Below are positions 25,425 through 34,679 of a DNA stretch of 64,000 bases, one piece after another (within the stretch, counting starts at the first letter, position 1; every line of letters starts with the position of its first letter). Source of the DNA: Actinomadura spongiicola (GTDB lineage: Bacteria > Actinomycetota > Actinomycetes > Streptosporangiales > Streptosporangiaceae); the NCBI RefSeq assembly GCF_003432485.1, contig NZ_QVNQ01000007.1, forward strand, positions 186,001 to 250,000, given 5' to 3'. Under the pieces are notes generated by a model that worked only from the letters and a program-made list of their open reading frames with translations, was not told the DNA's origin and did not search any database. The position numbers and the translations under genes were made by a program.

Positions 25425-26075
25425 TTAACTGGTCACGCGGCGGGTGATGTGCCCGGGTACGGGGATGCCGGGACGCAGCGCGGGATCGGGGACGGGGGCG
25501 CCGAAGGTCTGCTGGACGGGCAGTACCCCGGCCCACACGTCGAGCGCGTAATCGTCGTCGTCGTCCTTGGGCCCGCCCCGGCGGATTTTGACGGACGCCT
25601 CGTCCAGGGAAAGGGCGAGTACGGTGACCGCCGCCATTTCCTTCCGGGTGGGCAGGCGGGCGATGTCCCATTGGCCGGGGGTCAGGTTCTCGGTGATGGC
25701 GCGGAGACCGGCCGTCTTCTCGTCCTCGTCGTCCACGAGGCGGGGCCTGCCGTAGATCACCGCGCTGCGGTAGTTGACGGAGTGGTGGAACAGGGACCGG
25801 GCGACGACGAGGCCGTCGAGGTGGGTGACGGTGACGCAGATGTCGTCGGACGGCCCGGCCCGCAGGCTGCTCGCCCCGCTGGACCCGTGGACGTAGAGGG
25901 TGTCGTCCAGGCGCCCGTAGCCGGTGGGGATGACCCGCGGGGTGCCGTCGACGATGACGCCGAGGTGGCAGATCATGCCGTCGTCGAGGATGTCGTAGAG
26001 GACGGAGCGGTCGCCGGTGGACCGTCCGGGGAGCCTGCCGAGCCTGGTCCGGGCGGTCGAGGAGAGTGCCTTCAT
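25425..26075 (-). CDS. NimA-like FMN-dependent pyridoxamine 5'-phosphate oxidase family protein
   Basis: 216 residues with the NimA-like split barrel: DGMICHLGVIVDGTPRVIPTGYGRLDDTLYVHGSS followed by VARSLFHHSVNYRSAVIYGRPR (segments quoted in pieces of the full run). These are the flavin-binding strands. Members reduce nitroaromatics or oxidise pyridoxamine phosphate; the divergent MocR regulator, itself a PLP protein, favours a vitamin B6 link. The region between them holds a palindrome that is probably the regulator binding site. Confidence 0.87.
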   Translation of the reverse strand: MKALSSTARTRLGRLPGRSTGDRSVLYDILDDGMICHLGVIVDGTPRVIPTGYGRLDDTLYVHGSSGASSLRAGPSDDICVTVTHLDGLVVARSLFHHSVNYRSAVIYGRPRLVDDEDEKTAGLRAITENLTPGQWDIARLPTRKEMAAVTVLALSLDEASVKIRRGGPKDDDDDYALDVWAGVLPVQQTFGAPVPDPALRPGIPVPGHITRRVTS

Positions 26076-26096
26076 GACCGTTTACGCTAGAAAGAA

Positions 26097-26120
26097 AGTG
26101 GCCTGGTCGGTAGGGCCACT
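26097..26120. promoter_or_regulatory. inverted repeat, probable MocR operator
   Basis: AGTGGCC and GGCCACT separated by 10 bases, lying between the divergent MocR and FMN oxidase genes, 25 bases before the MocR start. Confidence 0.6.
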
Positions 26121-26144
26121 CATGCCGTACAACGGGAGACCACT

Positions 26145-27563
26145 TTGTCGATCGACCTGCCGCTCTCCGTCGACCGGGGCGCGGACGAGCCGATGAGCGC
26201 GCAGCTGGTCGGCCAGTTGCGCGTGGCGATGGGCGAGGGGCGGCTGGCGGCGGGGGAGCGGCTTCCGGCGAGCAGGGCGCTGGCCGGGGTGCTCGGGGTG
26301 AGCCGGACGGTCGTGACGGCCGCGTACGAGCAGCTGTACGCGGAGGGCTGGCTGGAAGGACGGCACGGCTCGGGGACGTACGTGACCGACGGCGTCGCCG
26401 CCTCCCGGGCGCCGGAGCGGCCGCCGCCGACGAGGACGGCCCGGCGGGCGGCGATCCCCGGGGAGATCGACCTGAGGTCGGGGCTGGCCTGGGTGGGGGC
26501 GCTGGACAGCCCGGCGTGGCGGCGGGCGTGGCGGCTCGCGTCCGGCATGCCGCCGCAGCAGCGCCAGGACCCGCACGGCCTGCCGGGTCTGCGGGTCGCG
26601 CTGGCCGGCTACATCAGGCGCAGCCGCGGCGTGCCGTGTCCCGTGGACGGGCTGCTGGTGACGAGGGGCGCGACGAACGGGCTGGATCTGCTCGCCGCGA
26701 CCGTCCTGCGCGCCGGTGACCGGGTCGGGGTGGAGGAGCCCGGCTACCTGCGGGCGCGAGCCGTCCTGGCGGGACGGGGCGCGGAGCTGGTGCCGTGCCC
26801 GGTCGACGAGCACGGCCTCGTCGTCGACGGCCTCCCGGACGATCTGCGGCTCGTCTACACGACGCCGTCGCACCAGTTCCCGATGGGAGGCGTGCTGCCC
26901 GTCCCGCGCCGCCGGGCCCTGCTGGCGTGGGCGAGGCGCACGGGGGCGATCGTCGCCGAGGACGACTACGACGGCGAGTTCCGGTACGACGTGGCGCCGC
27001 TGCCCGCGCTGTACGGCCTGGACCCGGACGTCGTCGTCTACCTCGGCACGACGTCGAAGATCCTGACCGCGGACATGGGGGTCGGCTGGCTGGTGGGCCG
27101 TCCCGACCTGGTCGCCGACATCGCGCTGCGCCGCGAGGAGCTGAACGACCGGACGGCCGTCGTCCCGCAGGACGCGCTGAGGCTCCTGCTGGAACGCGGC
27201 GATCTGGACCGGCATGTCCGCCGGATGCGCGGGGAGTACGCGCGGCGGCGGAACGTGGTGGTCGACGCGTTGCGGGGGTTGCCCGTGCGCGGTGACACGG
27301 CCGGGTTGCATCTCGTCGTGGAGGTTCCGGCGGCGGTGGCCGGGTGGGTCGTCGGCGCGGCGGTGGAACGGGGTGTGCTGGTGGAGACCCTGGAACATCA
27401 CCCCAGGGGGCCGTGGCGGGCGTCCGGCCTGGTCATCGGGTACGGGACGGCCGCCGATCTGGCGGAGCTGCGCAAGGGCTGCGAGGTCGTCCGCGAACTC
27501 GTGGAACGCGGTCAGTTGGACATGGCGGGCGGGCCGACGGGTACGGGCTCCGAGGTCGGCTGA
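26145..27563 (+). CDS. MocR/PdxR-family regulator (GntR DNA-binding plus aminotransferase fold)
   Basis: 472 residues. N-terminal winged helix of GntR type: SAQLVGQLRVAMGEGRLAAGERLPASRALAGVLGVSR in fragments, with the typical LPASRALA. The rest is an aminotransferase class I/II fold with VVYLGTTSKILTADMGVGWLVG containing the PLP-binding Lys in TSK, and FRYDVAPLPAL. Such proteins sense PLP and activate or repress vitamin B6 genes. The start is TTG at 26145 with GGGAG eight bases upstream, an uncommon start codon. Its 3' end overlaps the next, convergent gene by 52 bases. Confidence 0.9.
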   Translation: MSIDLPLSVDRGADEPMSAQLVGQLRVAMGEGRLAAGERLPASRALAGVLGVSRTVVTAAYEQLYAEGWLEGRHGSGTYVTDGVAASRAPERPPPTRTARRAAIPGEIDLRSGLAWVGALDSPAWRRAWRLASGMPPQQRQDPHGLPGLRVALAGYIRRSRGVPCPVDGLLVTRGATNGLDLLAATVLRAGDRVGVEEPGYLRARAVLAGRGAELVPCPVDEHGLVVDGLPDDLRLVYTTPSHQFPMGGVLPVPRRRALLAWARRTGAIVAEDDYDGEFRYDVAPLPALYGLDPDVVVYLGTTSKILTADMGVGWLVGRPDLVADIALRREELNDRTAVVPQDALRLLLERGDLDRHVRRMRGEYARRRNVVVDALRGLPVRGDTAGLHLVVEVPAAVAGWVVGAAVERGVLVETLEHHPRGPWRASGLVIGYGTAADLAELRKGCEVVRELVERGQLDMAGGPTGTGSEVG

Positions 27564-28240
27564 CGGCGTGCGGTGGGCGGCGAGTCACCCTGCGGCGGAC
27601 AGACGGGTTCCGGTGTGCGCGTGGGCCGGGGGAGGCGGCGCGTCGTGGCCGCGGTGTCCGGCAGGCGCGGGCGGGGCTTCGGGATCGGGGCGACGGGGGT
27701 GTCGGGGCCGGTGATGCGGCGGATGTCGATGGCGCCCGGATCGGGACGGTCGACGAGCGGCACCTGGGACGCTCCATAATGCCCGCCGCGCGCCCAGTCC
27801 TTCCGGCCGCGGCTCGCGTGGTAGGACTGCGGGGACGGCAGCGGCGGTCCGGCGGGCCAGCGGCGCGCGACTCCCCAGGCGTCCAGCCACTGGACGATCG
27901 CGTCGAGGCCGCAGAGCGGCGCCCCGGTGAACGGGACCCGGCACTGGCCGATCACCATGATCTGCACACAGATCCGGCCCTCGCGGTCGACGGGTGCGCC
28001 GAGCAGCCGGGCGGCCCGCGTGGCGGGCACGAGCTGGACGATGTCGCCGGTACCGGGATGCCAGACCAGATGCGACGGCCGATCCTCCTTGAGCAGATCG
28101 GCGGCCGCCGAGCGGGCGGAGACCGCGCGTGGGTCGTGCTCGCCGACGCACCACACGGCCCGTGGAGCACCCCCTCTGAGCGCTCCGCCGTCCTGTCGTG
28201 CCGGCATGCGGCCGGCTCCTGGCAGCCATGCGTCTGCCAC
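27512..28240 (-). CDS. conserved actinobacterial protein with Pro/Arg-rich tail, function unknown
   Basis: 242 residues. The first 130 residues are well ordered: RAVWCVGEHDPRAVSARSA, SHLVWHPGTGDIVQLVPATRAARLL and ICVQIMVIGQCRVPF, with three cysteines. The final 70 residues are Pro-, Arg- and Thr-rich and likely disordered. The middle motif (HLVW-P-G-IVQLVP) is familiar from conserved hypothetical proteins of actinomycetes, but I cannot give a reaction. GTG 28240 is chosen because GGGGGG lies 7 bases upstream; TTG 28255 would leave no site. It converges on and overlaps the MocR gene. Confidence 0.68.
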   Translation of the reverse strand: MADAWLPGAGRMPARQDGGALRGGAPRAVWCVGEHDPRAVSARSAAADLLKEDRPSHLVWHPGTGDIVQLVPATRAARLLGAPVDREGRICVQIMVIGQCRVPFTGAPLCGLDAIVQWLDAWGVARRWPAGPPLPSPQSYHASRGRKDWARGGHYGASQVPLVDRPDPGAIDIRRITGPDTPVAPIPKPRPRLPDTAATTRRLPRPTRTPEPVCPPQGDSPPTARRQPTSEPVPVGPPAMSN

Positions 28241-28659
28241 GGTGCGTCCCCCCAATCGGGCGGTCTAGCCCCGAATGGTCTAGTCCTCGTCGATGACCCG
28301 GCGGGACCTCAGGAGTCCAGCTCGCCGCCGTGGGCCGGTTATGACGGCTATCGACCTCCGCGCCGGGTAGAGACCACTCTGCTCGGGTGTCGTCGCAGAT
28401 GCGTACCCCGGGCGTCTCTCAAATCCACCTGGTCTCCCCCTTTTCCTGAGAGATTCTCGCGGAATCGCCCGGCTCGACCCGGTCGTCACCACATTGTCGC
28501 AGGTCAACGGCAAAACTGAAGGTCAGGGGGAACCTGCCCGCAAGTCGGCCGGAAGTGGCCGACGCGGGACGTGGCGCGTGGCGGCGGACGCACCGCGTCA
28601 CGCCCGTCACCTGCGAAGGGTGACCCTCGGCGAGCGCTCCCTCCGCTCGGCGTCGCACC
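28241..28659. other. intergenic region without a supported gene
   Basis: About 420 bases between a promoter for the leftward gene and the terminator of the sigma fusion gene. No frame here has convincing codon use or family similarity. Confidence 0.5.
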
Positions 28660-28691
28660 TCCGCCGAGCCGGGCCTCCGGGGCTCGGCGGA
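28660..28691 (-). terminator. hairpin after the sigma fusion gene
   Basis: TCCGCCGAGCC and GGCTCGGCGGA form a perfect 11-bp stem around a 10-base loop, four bases beyond the stop at 28696. Confidence 0.75.
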
Positions 28692-28695
28692 AGGC

Positions 28696-30168
28696 TCAGC
28701 AGAAGTAGGACGCCGACGCCGAATCGCCGGACGAGAAGCTCACGTATCCGGTCTGGCCGCCCAGGCAGATGGTCGGCTCGTCGCGCGACACCGGCACGCC
28801 GCGGGTCTCTCCCGCGCCGAGGTGCCCGGCACCGCCCGCCTGGACGGGCCCGGACGTACCGGTCACCCGCCAGCTCACGGGGCCGCCGACCGCCGTGATC
28901 CTGATCAGGCAGAAGTCCCTGCCCCGCATGTCGCACCCCTGCACCGATAGATCGCCGGGCCTCGGTGGCCGCGGGGTGTCGGTGTCCGGGGGCGGCGGCG
29001 GGGCCTTGGTGGTCGGCGTCTTCGACGGGGTCTTGGACGGCGACTTCGACGGCGACTTCGACGGGGACTTGGTCGGTGACGGCGAACCGACCGTGGGGGA
29101 CGGGTCGGTCGGCGTCGGCTCGGCACCGCCCGAACTCGGCGCGCGGCTGCCGGGCGCGCCCGGCCCGGTCGCCGCGGCGTTCGTGCCGCCGTCGCCGCCG
29201 AGCCACGACATCGCGCCGACGAACAGGGCCGCGGCCCCGATGGCCACGGCGACGGCGCCGACGAGCGGGCCGCGCCGCCGTGGCTCCCGCTCGCGGGCGC
29301 GCCCGGGCGACGGCTCGTAGGGGAGTGGCCAGCCGTACTCGTCGAACGGCTCGGTCCAAGCCGCGATGGCGCGACGGTTCCCGGCCCGGTCCTCGGCGGT
29401 CGCGGCGGTCAGCACGTCCAGCCTCAGGTCCGCGGGGATCGCCGCGATCGGCAGGACGGACAGCAGCCGGTCGGCCGGCAGCGGCGGCGTCTCGCGCTCA
29501 CCGCACACCGGGCAGCTCGCGACATGCCGGACCAGCGACGTCGACGCCTGCGGGGACAGCGGCCACGCCTCGGTCAGCGCCGAGACGCTGGGGCAGGCCT
29601 TCCAGTGGTTCTGCGCGATGAGGGCCGCGTGCAGCGCCTCGGCGAGGTCCTCGCGGGCACGTTCCACCAGCGCGAGCGTCTCCTCCAGCGGCATGCCGAA
29701 GACGCCGGCCAGGTCCACCTCGTCCAACTCGTGCCGCACGGACAGGTCGATCGCCTCGCGCTGCCGCCCGTTCAGCGCGGCGAGCGCGCTGTGCGCGAGC
29801 AGCCGCCGCTCCTCGCGGCGGGCGAGCTGCTCGTCGGTCAGGTCGTCGTCGGCCTCCGGCGCCTCCTGCCCGGTGTGCCGGTTCGGGCTGTCGCGGCGGC
29901 GCATGCACTCCTTGCGGGCGACCGCGTACAGCCAGCCGCGGAGCCGGTCCGGTTCGGTGAGCCGGTCGATGTGCTCGCGGGCGGCGATGACGACGTTGCG
30001 CAGCGCCCCGGCGGCCTCGACCCGGTCGCGGAGCAGACCATGGCAGTAGTCGTAGAGGAACGGGGCGTACGTGTCGTAGACCTCGGTCAGCGCGATGACG
30101 TCCCCGGCTCGTAGCGAGTCCGCGAGCCTGAGGTCGTCGTCCCGCCCGGGTCCTGGCGCACCGGCCAC
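28696..30168 (-). CDS. membrane-anchored ECF sigma factor fused to zinc finger and ectodomain (paralog 1)
   Basis: 490 residues. Residues 15-95: sigma region 2-like (LTEVYDTYAPFLYDYCHGLL, LRGWLYAVARKECMRR). Residues 125-180: region 4-like (ALNGRQREAIDLSVRHEL) but without the usual basic recognition helix. Residues 215-222: H-x3-C-x2-C zinc-finger ligands (HVASCPVC) as in ZAS anti-sigma factors. Residues 301-322: one membrane helix. Then a Ser/Thr/Pro/Lys linker (repeated KSPSKSPSK) and a C-terminal ectodomain of about 95 residues with four Cys and the end ASYFC. So sigma, anti-sigma and sensor are in one chain, as described for ECF52-like groups. Start GTG 30168 has GGGAGGG upstream. A paralog with identical layout lies 223 bases upstream. 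Confidence 0.8.
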   Translation of the reverse strand: MAGAPGPGRDDDLRLADSLRAGDVIALTEVYDTYAPFLYDYCHGLLRDRVEAAGALRNVVIAAREHIDRLTEPDRLRGWLYAVARKECMRRRDSPNRHTGQEAPEADDDLTDEQLARREERRLLAHSALAALNGRQREAIDLSVRHELDEVDLAGVFGMPLEETLALVERAREDLAEALHAALIAQNHWKACPSVSALTEAWPLSPQASTSLVRHVASCPVCGERETPPLPADRLLSVLPIAAIPADLRLDVLTAATAEDRAGNRRAIAAWTEPFDEYGWPLPYEPSPGRAREREPRRRGPLVGAVAVAIGAAALFVGAMSWLGGDGGTNAAATGPGAPGSRAPSSGGAEPTPTDPSPTVGSPSPTKSPSKSPSKSPSKTPSKTPTTKAPPPPPDTDTPRPPRPGDLSVQGCDMRGRDFCLIRITAVGGPVSWRVTGTSGPVQAGGAGHLGAGETRGVPVSRDEPTICLGGQTGYVSFSSGDSASASYFC

Positions 30169-30391
30169 GGAACCCTCCCAGTCGAAATTTCGGCGTCGTT
30201 GATCGAGCCCCCGTAAGCGCCGACATCCGTCGGCTCACTCGTGGTTGCCTGATCTTGCCACCAAGTGACTGAGATATCTCCCCCAGACGGGGATTTTTGT
30301 GACGATGACGGTACAGCCCGTGGCCGTCCCGCCTAGTAAACGGCCAATTCCGGCCAACTATGTGATATGCGCCACAGCAGTCACTGTGGCC

Positions 30392-31882
30392 TCATCCGTT
30401 GCCGGGTTCGGGGTTCTCGGGGCACTGCCAGTTGATGGCGCGGGTCGCGCCGCCGGGCGAGAAGGTGACGGTCGCGGAACCTGAGCCCGGCTGGCCGCAC
30501 GTGAGGCTGACGCTCGCAGACCTCGACTCGCCGCTCGGGATGCGCCCGCCGCCGCCTGTGACACTCAGCGGAGCCCCGGCCGATGCCGACCAGCGCACCG
30601 TCCCGCCGGACGCGCTCACCGGGATCGAGCAGCTGTCACCGGGACCGAGGACGCCGCAACTGGGGCTGCCCACCACCAGCGTTCCGTTCCTGGGCCTGGT
30701 GCGCGTCGGTGTCGGCGTGGGCGTGCGGCGGGTGCGTGTCGGGGTCGGGGTCGCGGAGGTGGGCGTGGGCGTCGGGGTGTCGCTCTCCGTGGGCGTCGGC
30801 GACTCCGACGGCTCCTCGCTCTCGGTCGGCAGGCTCGAGTCGGGCGGTGACACGACCGGCCCGCTCGGCGCGCCGTGCGCGCTGTGGCTGCTCTGGGGCG
30901 AGTCGGACATGACGTAGTACGCGCTCGCCACGACCACGACGATGGCGGCGACGGCGGCGAGGATCGGCCACAGCGCGCGGGGGCCGCCGCGCCCGGACGA
31001 GGGCGCCGCGGCGACCATGTCGACGGCGACGGGCCAGCCCCAGGCGTCGAACGGTTCGGCCCGCCGCGCGATCGCGGCCAGGTCGCCGGCGAGCGCCGGG
31101 TCCGTCGCGGTGGCCATGGCCCGGCCGCGCAGGTCGGTCGGCATCATCGCGACGGGCAGCACCTGAAGGAGCCGCGGCGCCGACAGCGTGCGGTCGCGCC
31201 GCGCGATGCAGGTCGGGCACGTCTCCATGTGGTGGACGAGCTTGCGGACCGTCTGCGGCGGCATCGGCCATCCGCCGTCGTCGGCGAGCGCGGCGACGCT
31301 GGGGCAGTCGCGTCCGTCGCGGGCGATGGAGGCGGCGGCGAGCGCCTCGTCGAGGCGGACGCGGGCCTCCCCGGTCAGGTCCGTGGCCGCCTCCGCGCTG
31401 ATGCCGAGGACGCCGCCGATCTCCACGACGTCCAGGCCGTGCCGCAGCATGAGGTCCAGGGCCTCGCGTTCGCGTCCGCGCAGGCTCGACAGGGCGCCGT
31501 GGACGAACTGGCGGGTCTCCCGCCGCTGCCCCTGCTCAGCCTCGTCCAAGAAGCCGTCCTCGACCTCGGGGGCCTCGCGGCGTTCGGCGGGACGGTTCGG
31601 GTCGCGCAGCCGCCGCATGCACTCGTTGCGGACGAGCGCGTACAGCCAGCCGCGGAACCGGTCCGGCTCACGCAGGAGCGACACGTGCGCGTAGGCGGCG
31701 ATGAGCGCGTCGTGCAGCGCGCCCGCCGCCTGTTCCTGGTCGCGCAGCAGCGCGTGACTGTAGTCGTACAGGCGTGCCGCGTAGCGGTCCATGACCTGGA
31801 TGAGGGCGCTTGGATCACCTGCGGCCAGCGACCGCGCCAAGCGCTCGTCGTCGGCTCGATCTAGATTGGGCCAACCGGACAC
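30392..31882 (-). CDS. membrane-anchored ECF sigma factor fused to zinc finger and ectodomain (paralog 2)
   Basis: 496 residues with the same layout as its neighbour: sigma region 2-like 20-95 (LIQVMDRYAARLYDYSHALL, FRGWLYALVRNECMRR), region 4-like 130-185 (LRGREREALDLMLRHGLDVVEIGGVLG), zinc ligands H218-x3-C222-x2-C225 (HHMETCPTC), membrane helix 303-325, a TPTPT-rich linker, and a C-terminal beta-sandwich-like domain with Cys pairs (CGVLGPGDSCSIPVSASGG). The ectodomain resembles abundant immunoglobulin-like or CHRD-free wall domains but I cannot name it. GTG 31882 is preceded by GGGAGG. Both proteins share spacing of all elements, so they arose by duplication. Confidence 0.8.
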   Translation of the reverse strand: MSGWPNLDRADDERLARSLAAGDPSALIQVMDRYAARLYDYSHALLRDQEQAAGALHDALIAAYAHVSLLREPDRFRGWLYALVRNECMRRLRDPNRPAERREAPEVEDGFLDEAEQGQRRETRQFVHGALSSLRGREREALDLMLRHGLDVVEIGGVLGISAEAATDLTGEARVRLDEALAAASIARDGRDCPSVAALADDGGWPMPPQTVRKLVHHMETCPTCIARRDRTLSAPRLLQVLPVAMMPTDLRGRAMATATDPALAGDLAAIARRAEPFDAWGWPVAVDMVAAAPSSGRGGPRALWPILAAVAAIVVVVASAYYVMSDSPQSSHSAHGAPSGPVVSPPDSSLPTESEEPSESPTPTESDTPTPTPTSATPTPTRTRRTPTPTPTRTRPRNGTLVVGSPSCGVLGPGDSCSIPVSASGGTVRWSASAGAPLSVTGGGGRIPSGESRSASVSLTCGQPGSGSATVTFSPGGATRAINWQCPENPEPGNG

Positions 31883-32167
31883 ACGGTCCTCCCGCGGGCT
31901 GAGTTCAGAATCCTCGTCCGCATCAGGGACGGGCTTGAAGATTCGATGGGGAGCGACGCGCCTCCCGGCCAGGGCTCCAGCCGGCGGCCGGTGAGCCGAA
32001 CCTCGTCCGGCGGCTCACTCTCCCCGTGACGGGCCAGGAGGGAAGGCGGTCGGAGGCCCGACGGCCCCGCTCCCCGTCGGGCCTCCATATGAATTGACGA
32101 TCGACACCCGCGCCCGGTTGACACCGATCGCGGGAAAAATCCGGAACTACCTGGCGCGACCACATGA

Positions 32168-34477
32168 TCACTGGATGCGGCGCGACAGCATCTGGAGGAA
32201 GATCTTCTTGATCTCGCCGGGCGTCATCGCGACCTGGACGCTGCCGTTCGTGGCCCGCGCGATCTGGTCGAGTTCGTCGCGGTCCACGCCACCGCCGAAT
32301 CCGATCATGTTGACCTGGATCGGCTTGTTCGGGTCCTGCATGTCCCGGAGCTGCTTCAACGTCGCGGGCAGCGACGGGCCGCCGGGATCGTCGTTCTTCC
32401 CGTCCGTCAACAGCAGGATGGAGTTGCCGAACTCGGGCTTGTACGTCTCGTTCATCATCTTGTACGCGGCCAGCATCGTCCGGTAGAGGCCGGTGTCGCC
32501 GTTCGGCTTCGGCCGCATCTGGTTGAGCGTGGACAGGACGAGCCCGCGCCGCGTGGTCGACCCGACGCGGTCACTGAGCGGCCCCATCGGCACCACTTCC
32601 TTGTACGGCGTCTCGCCGTTCATGTTCGTGGAGAAGAGCCACTGACCGACCTCGGTGTCGTTCGACATCATGCTCAGCCCGCCCTGGGAGACCTGCGCGA
32701 TGGCCTGCAACCGGTTCACGTTCGGCGCGACCTGTTCGGCCATCGAGCCGGACACGTCGATCAGTGAGAGGATCCGCAGCCCGAGCGTCAGCTTCGACCA
32801 CGCCTGCATGATCCTCGCCACGTCCGGGTCCTTCGGCGGGGGCAGCCGCCGCGGCGGGGCCGGGTCGACGCCGGACCTGTCCGTGAAGCCGGTCGGCGCC
32901 CTGCCGTCCGTGGTCCGGAACCCCTGCTGCCGGACGTCGCCGCGGGTGGCCTCGGTCGTCATCGCCTTCTCCAGCAGGCGGGCGCCCTCCCGCTTACCGG
33001 CGTCCTCGCTGGTGACGGTGAACGGGTAGTCCAGCGGCAGCGTGCCCTCAAGCGGATACAGCGCGACCGCGGGCTCCTCCGGCCCGGTCTGGTTGTACTT
33101 CCACAGCGCCTGCTCGGACGACAGCGTGATCGGCTGTTTCCCGCCGCGCCCCTTGCGGAATTGCGTGAACTCCGCGTCCACCGTGGGGACGGTGCTTTCT
33201 CGGACGGTGCGGACGATTCCGGTGAAAATCGAGTTCCGGTTCGGATCGTTGGCCAGCAACGTACTAGTGATCATCAACGCGCCCATGCCCGCCGCGTTCT
33301 TCGTCGGATCGGGCATGACCAACCGGACGGTTCCCGCGGGAATGACCTGGTTCTTGGTCACCGCGCCGCCCGCGTCGGCGCCCGCCGCCTGGAGCAGGCT
33401 CTCCCAGGTCGGCGCGGCGGTGATGCCACGCTGTCTCAGCCCCGCCGCGAGCGTCCGCGGCAGCCCGACGACCACTGGGCTGAGCGCGACCGACGTCCCC
33501 GTGGCGGTGACGCCGCCCTTGTCGCCGCTTCCGTCGCTCGACCGAGCCAGCGAGAGCCACAGCGAGGAGTCGGGGATCCACACGTCCGGGCGTTCGTTGG
33601 ACGGGTTCGCGACGCCCTGTCCCGACAGCAGCGTCGACACCGCCGACGGCTCGACCTTCTTCACGGTGGCCGTGACGCACTTGCCGTCGACGTTGTGCCT
33701 GCCGTTGTTGAAGCGTTCGGCGGCCTTCTCCACGACCGGCGCGATGTCCGGTGCCGCCGCGACCGTCAGGCTCATCGTGTTGTCGCCCGTGCAGGCGCTG
33801 CCGCTCTCCGCGAACGCGTACACGCCGACGCCGAGAAGCACCGCCAGGCCGACCGCCCCGGCCATCGGCCCGATCAGCGCGGACGCGCTCCGCCTGGGCC
33901 TGCGGCGCCCGTACTCGTAACCGCCCGTCCCGCCCCCGGAACCGCCCCCGCCACCACCGCCCTGACCTCGGCCGCCGCCGCTGCCGCCGGAACTCCCCAG
34001 GGAGTCGTACGCGCTGTATCCGCCCCCGGGGAGCGACGAGGAACTCTCGGAGGAGGACGGTCCCTGCCGACTCGCGGCGGACCGCTCCCCGCCGTACGCA
34101 CTGCCGCTTCTCAACCTGTACCCATCGACCTCGTATACACCGGCCCGGTACTCACCGGCCCGAGACGTGTCGGGCTGATAGGCACCGGGCCGATACGTGC
34201 CGGGCTGGTCTCCATCGGCTTCGCCGGGACCGGTCGTGGGGGTGCCGCCGAACCCGCCGGAGCCGTACACGGGCCGCTCGCCCGACTGTCTCGGCGTGAA
34301 CCACTCCGGCGTCTCGCCCGACGGGCCGGACGGGCTCCCCGAAGGAACGCTCCCGCCGTCCCGGGTTCCGAACCAGTCGGCGGACCCGTCGTTGGCGGGG
34401 CCGAAGACGGGCCGGGACGGATCATGGCCGCGCTCGTCCGCCCCCTCGGGGAAGTCATCGCGATGAGGTCCGCTCAT
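32168..34477 (-). CDS. membrane protein with extracellular binding-protein-like and vWA domains
   Basis: 769 residues. A long Gly/Ser/Tyr-rich cytoplasmic region (1-200) with GGGGGGGSGGG is followed by an Arg-rich stop and one membrane helix (ALIGPMAGAVGLAVLLGVGVYAF near 205-228). Outside lies a periplasmic-binding-protein type II-like domain (MSLTVAAAPDIAPVVEKAAERF) and, from about residue 560, a vWA domain with LSLIDVSGSMAEQ (DxSxS), GDTGLYRT (Thr) and LLLTDGKND (Asp). Related actinobacterial 'substrate-binding and vWA' proteins are known but their ligand is not. ATG 34477 chosen, with AGGCAGGG upstream. It is transcribed toward the sigma fusion genes but separated by 285 bases. Confidence 0.83.
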   Translation of the reverse strand: MSGPHRDDFPEGADERGHDPSRPVFGPANDGSADWFGTRDGGSVPSGSPSGPSGETPEWFTPRQSGERPVYGSGGFGGTPTTGPGEADGDQPGTYRPGAYQPDTSRAGEYRAGVYEVDGYRLRSGSAYGGERSAASRQGPSSSESSSSLPGGGYSAYDSLGSSGGSGGGRGQGGGGGGGSGGGTGGYEYGRRRPRRSASALIGPMAGAVGLAVLLGVGVYAFAESGSACTGDNTMSLTVAAAPDIAPVVEKAAERFNNGRHNVDGKCVTATVKKVEPSAVSTLLSGQGVANPSNERPDVWIPDSSLWLSLARSSDGSGDKGGVTATGTSVALSPVVVGLPRTLAAGLRQRGITAAPTWESLLQAAGADAGGAVTKNQVIPAGTVRLVMPDPTKNAAGMGALMITSTLLANDPNRNSIFTGIVRTVRESTVPTVDAEFTQFRKGRGGKQPITLSSEQALWKYNQTGPEEPAVALYPLEGTLPLDYPFTVTSEDAGKREGARLLEKAMTTEATRGDVRQQGFRTTDGRAPTGFTDRSGVDPAPPRRLPPPKDPDVARIMQAWSKLTLGLRILSLIDVSGSMAEQVAPNVNRLQAIAQVSQGGLSMMSNDTEVGQWLFSTNMNGETPYKEVVPMGPLSDRVGSTTRRGLVLSTLNQMRPKPNGDTGLYRTMLAAYKMMNETYKPEFGNSILLLTDGKNDDPGGPSLPATLKQLRDMQDPNKPIQVNMIGFGGGVDRDELDQIARATNGSVQVAMTPGEIKKIFLQMLSRRIQ

Positions 34478-34679
34478 GCCCTGCCTCGATTCACCCGAAA
34501 CCCGTCGATGTTTGACGGCACTGTAGTAGTACGAACTAGAGGTTACAAAGAACTCAAAAGTGATAATGACGCAGGTCATCAGCGTAAGGCGGGACACTCC
34601 CGGCATCCCTGACCTGCCGCGAATTGGATCAAGGACTCCGCGTCCGAAACCGGCCGCATTCTGCGGGAGACTTGGGGAT

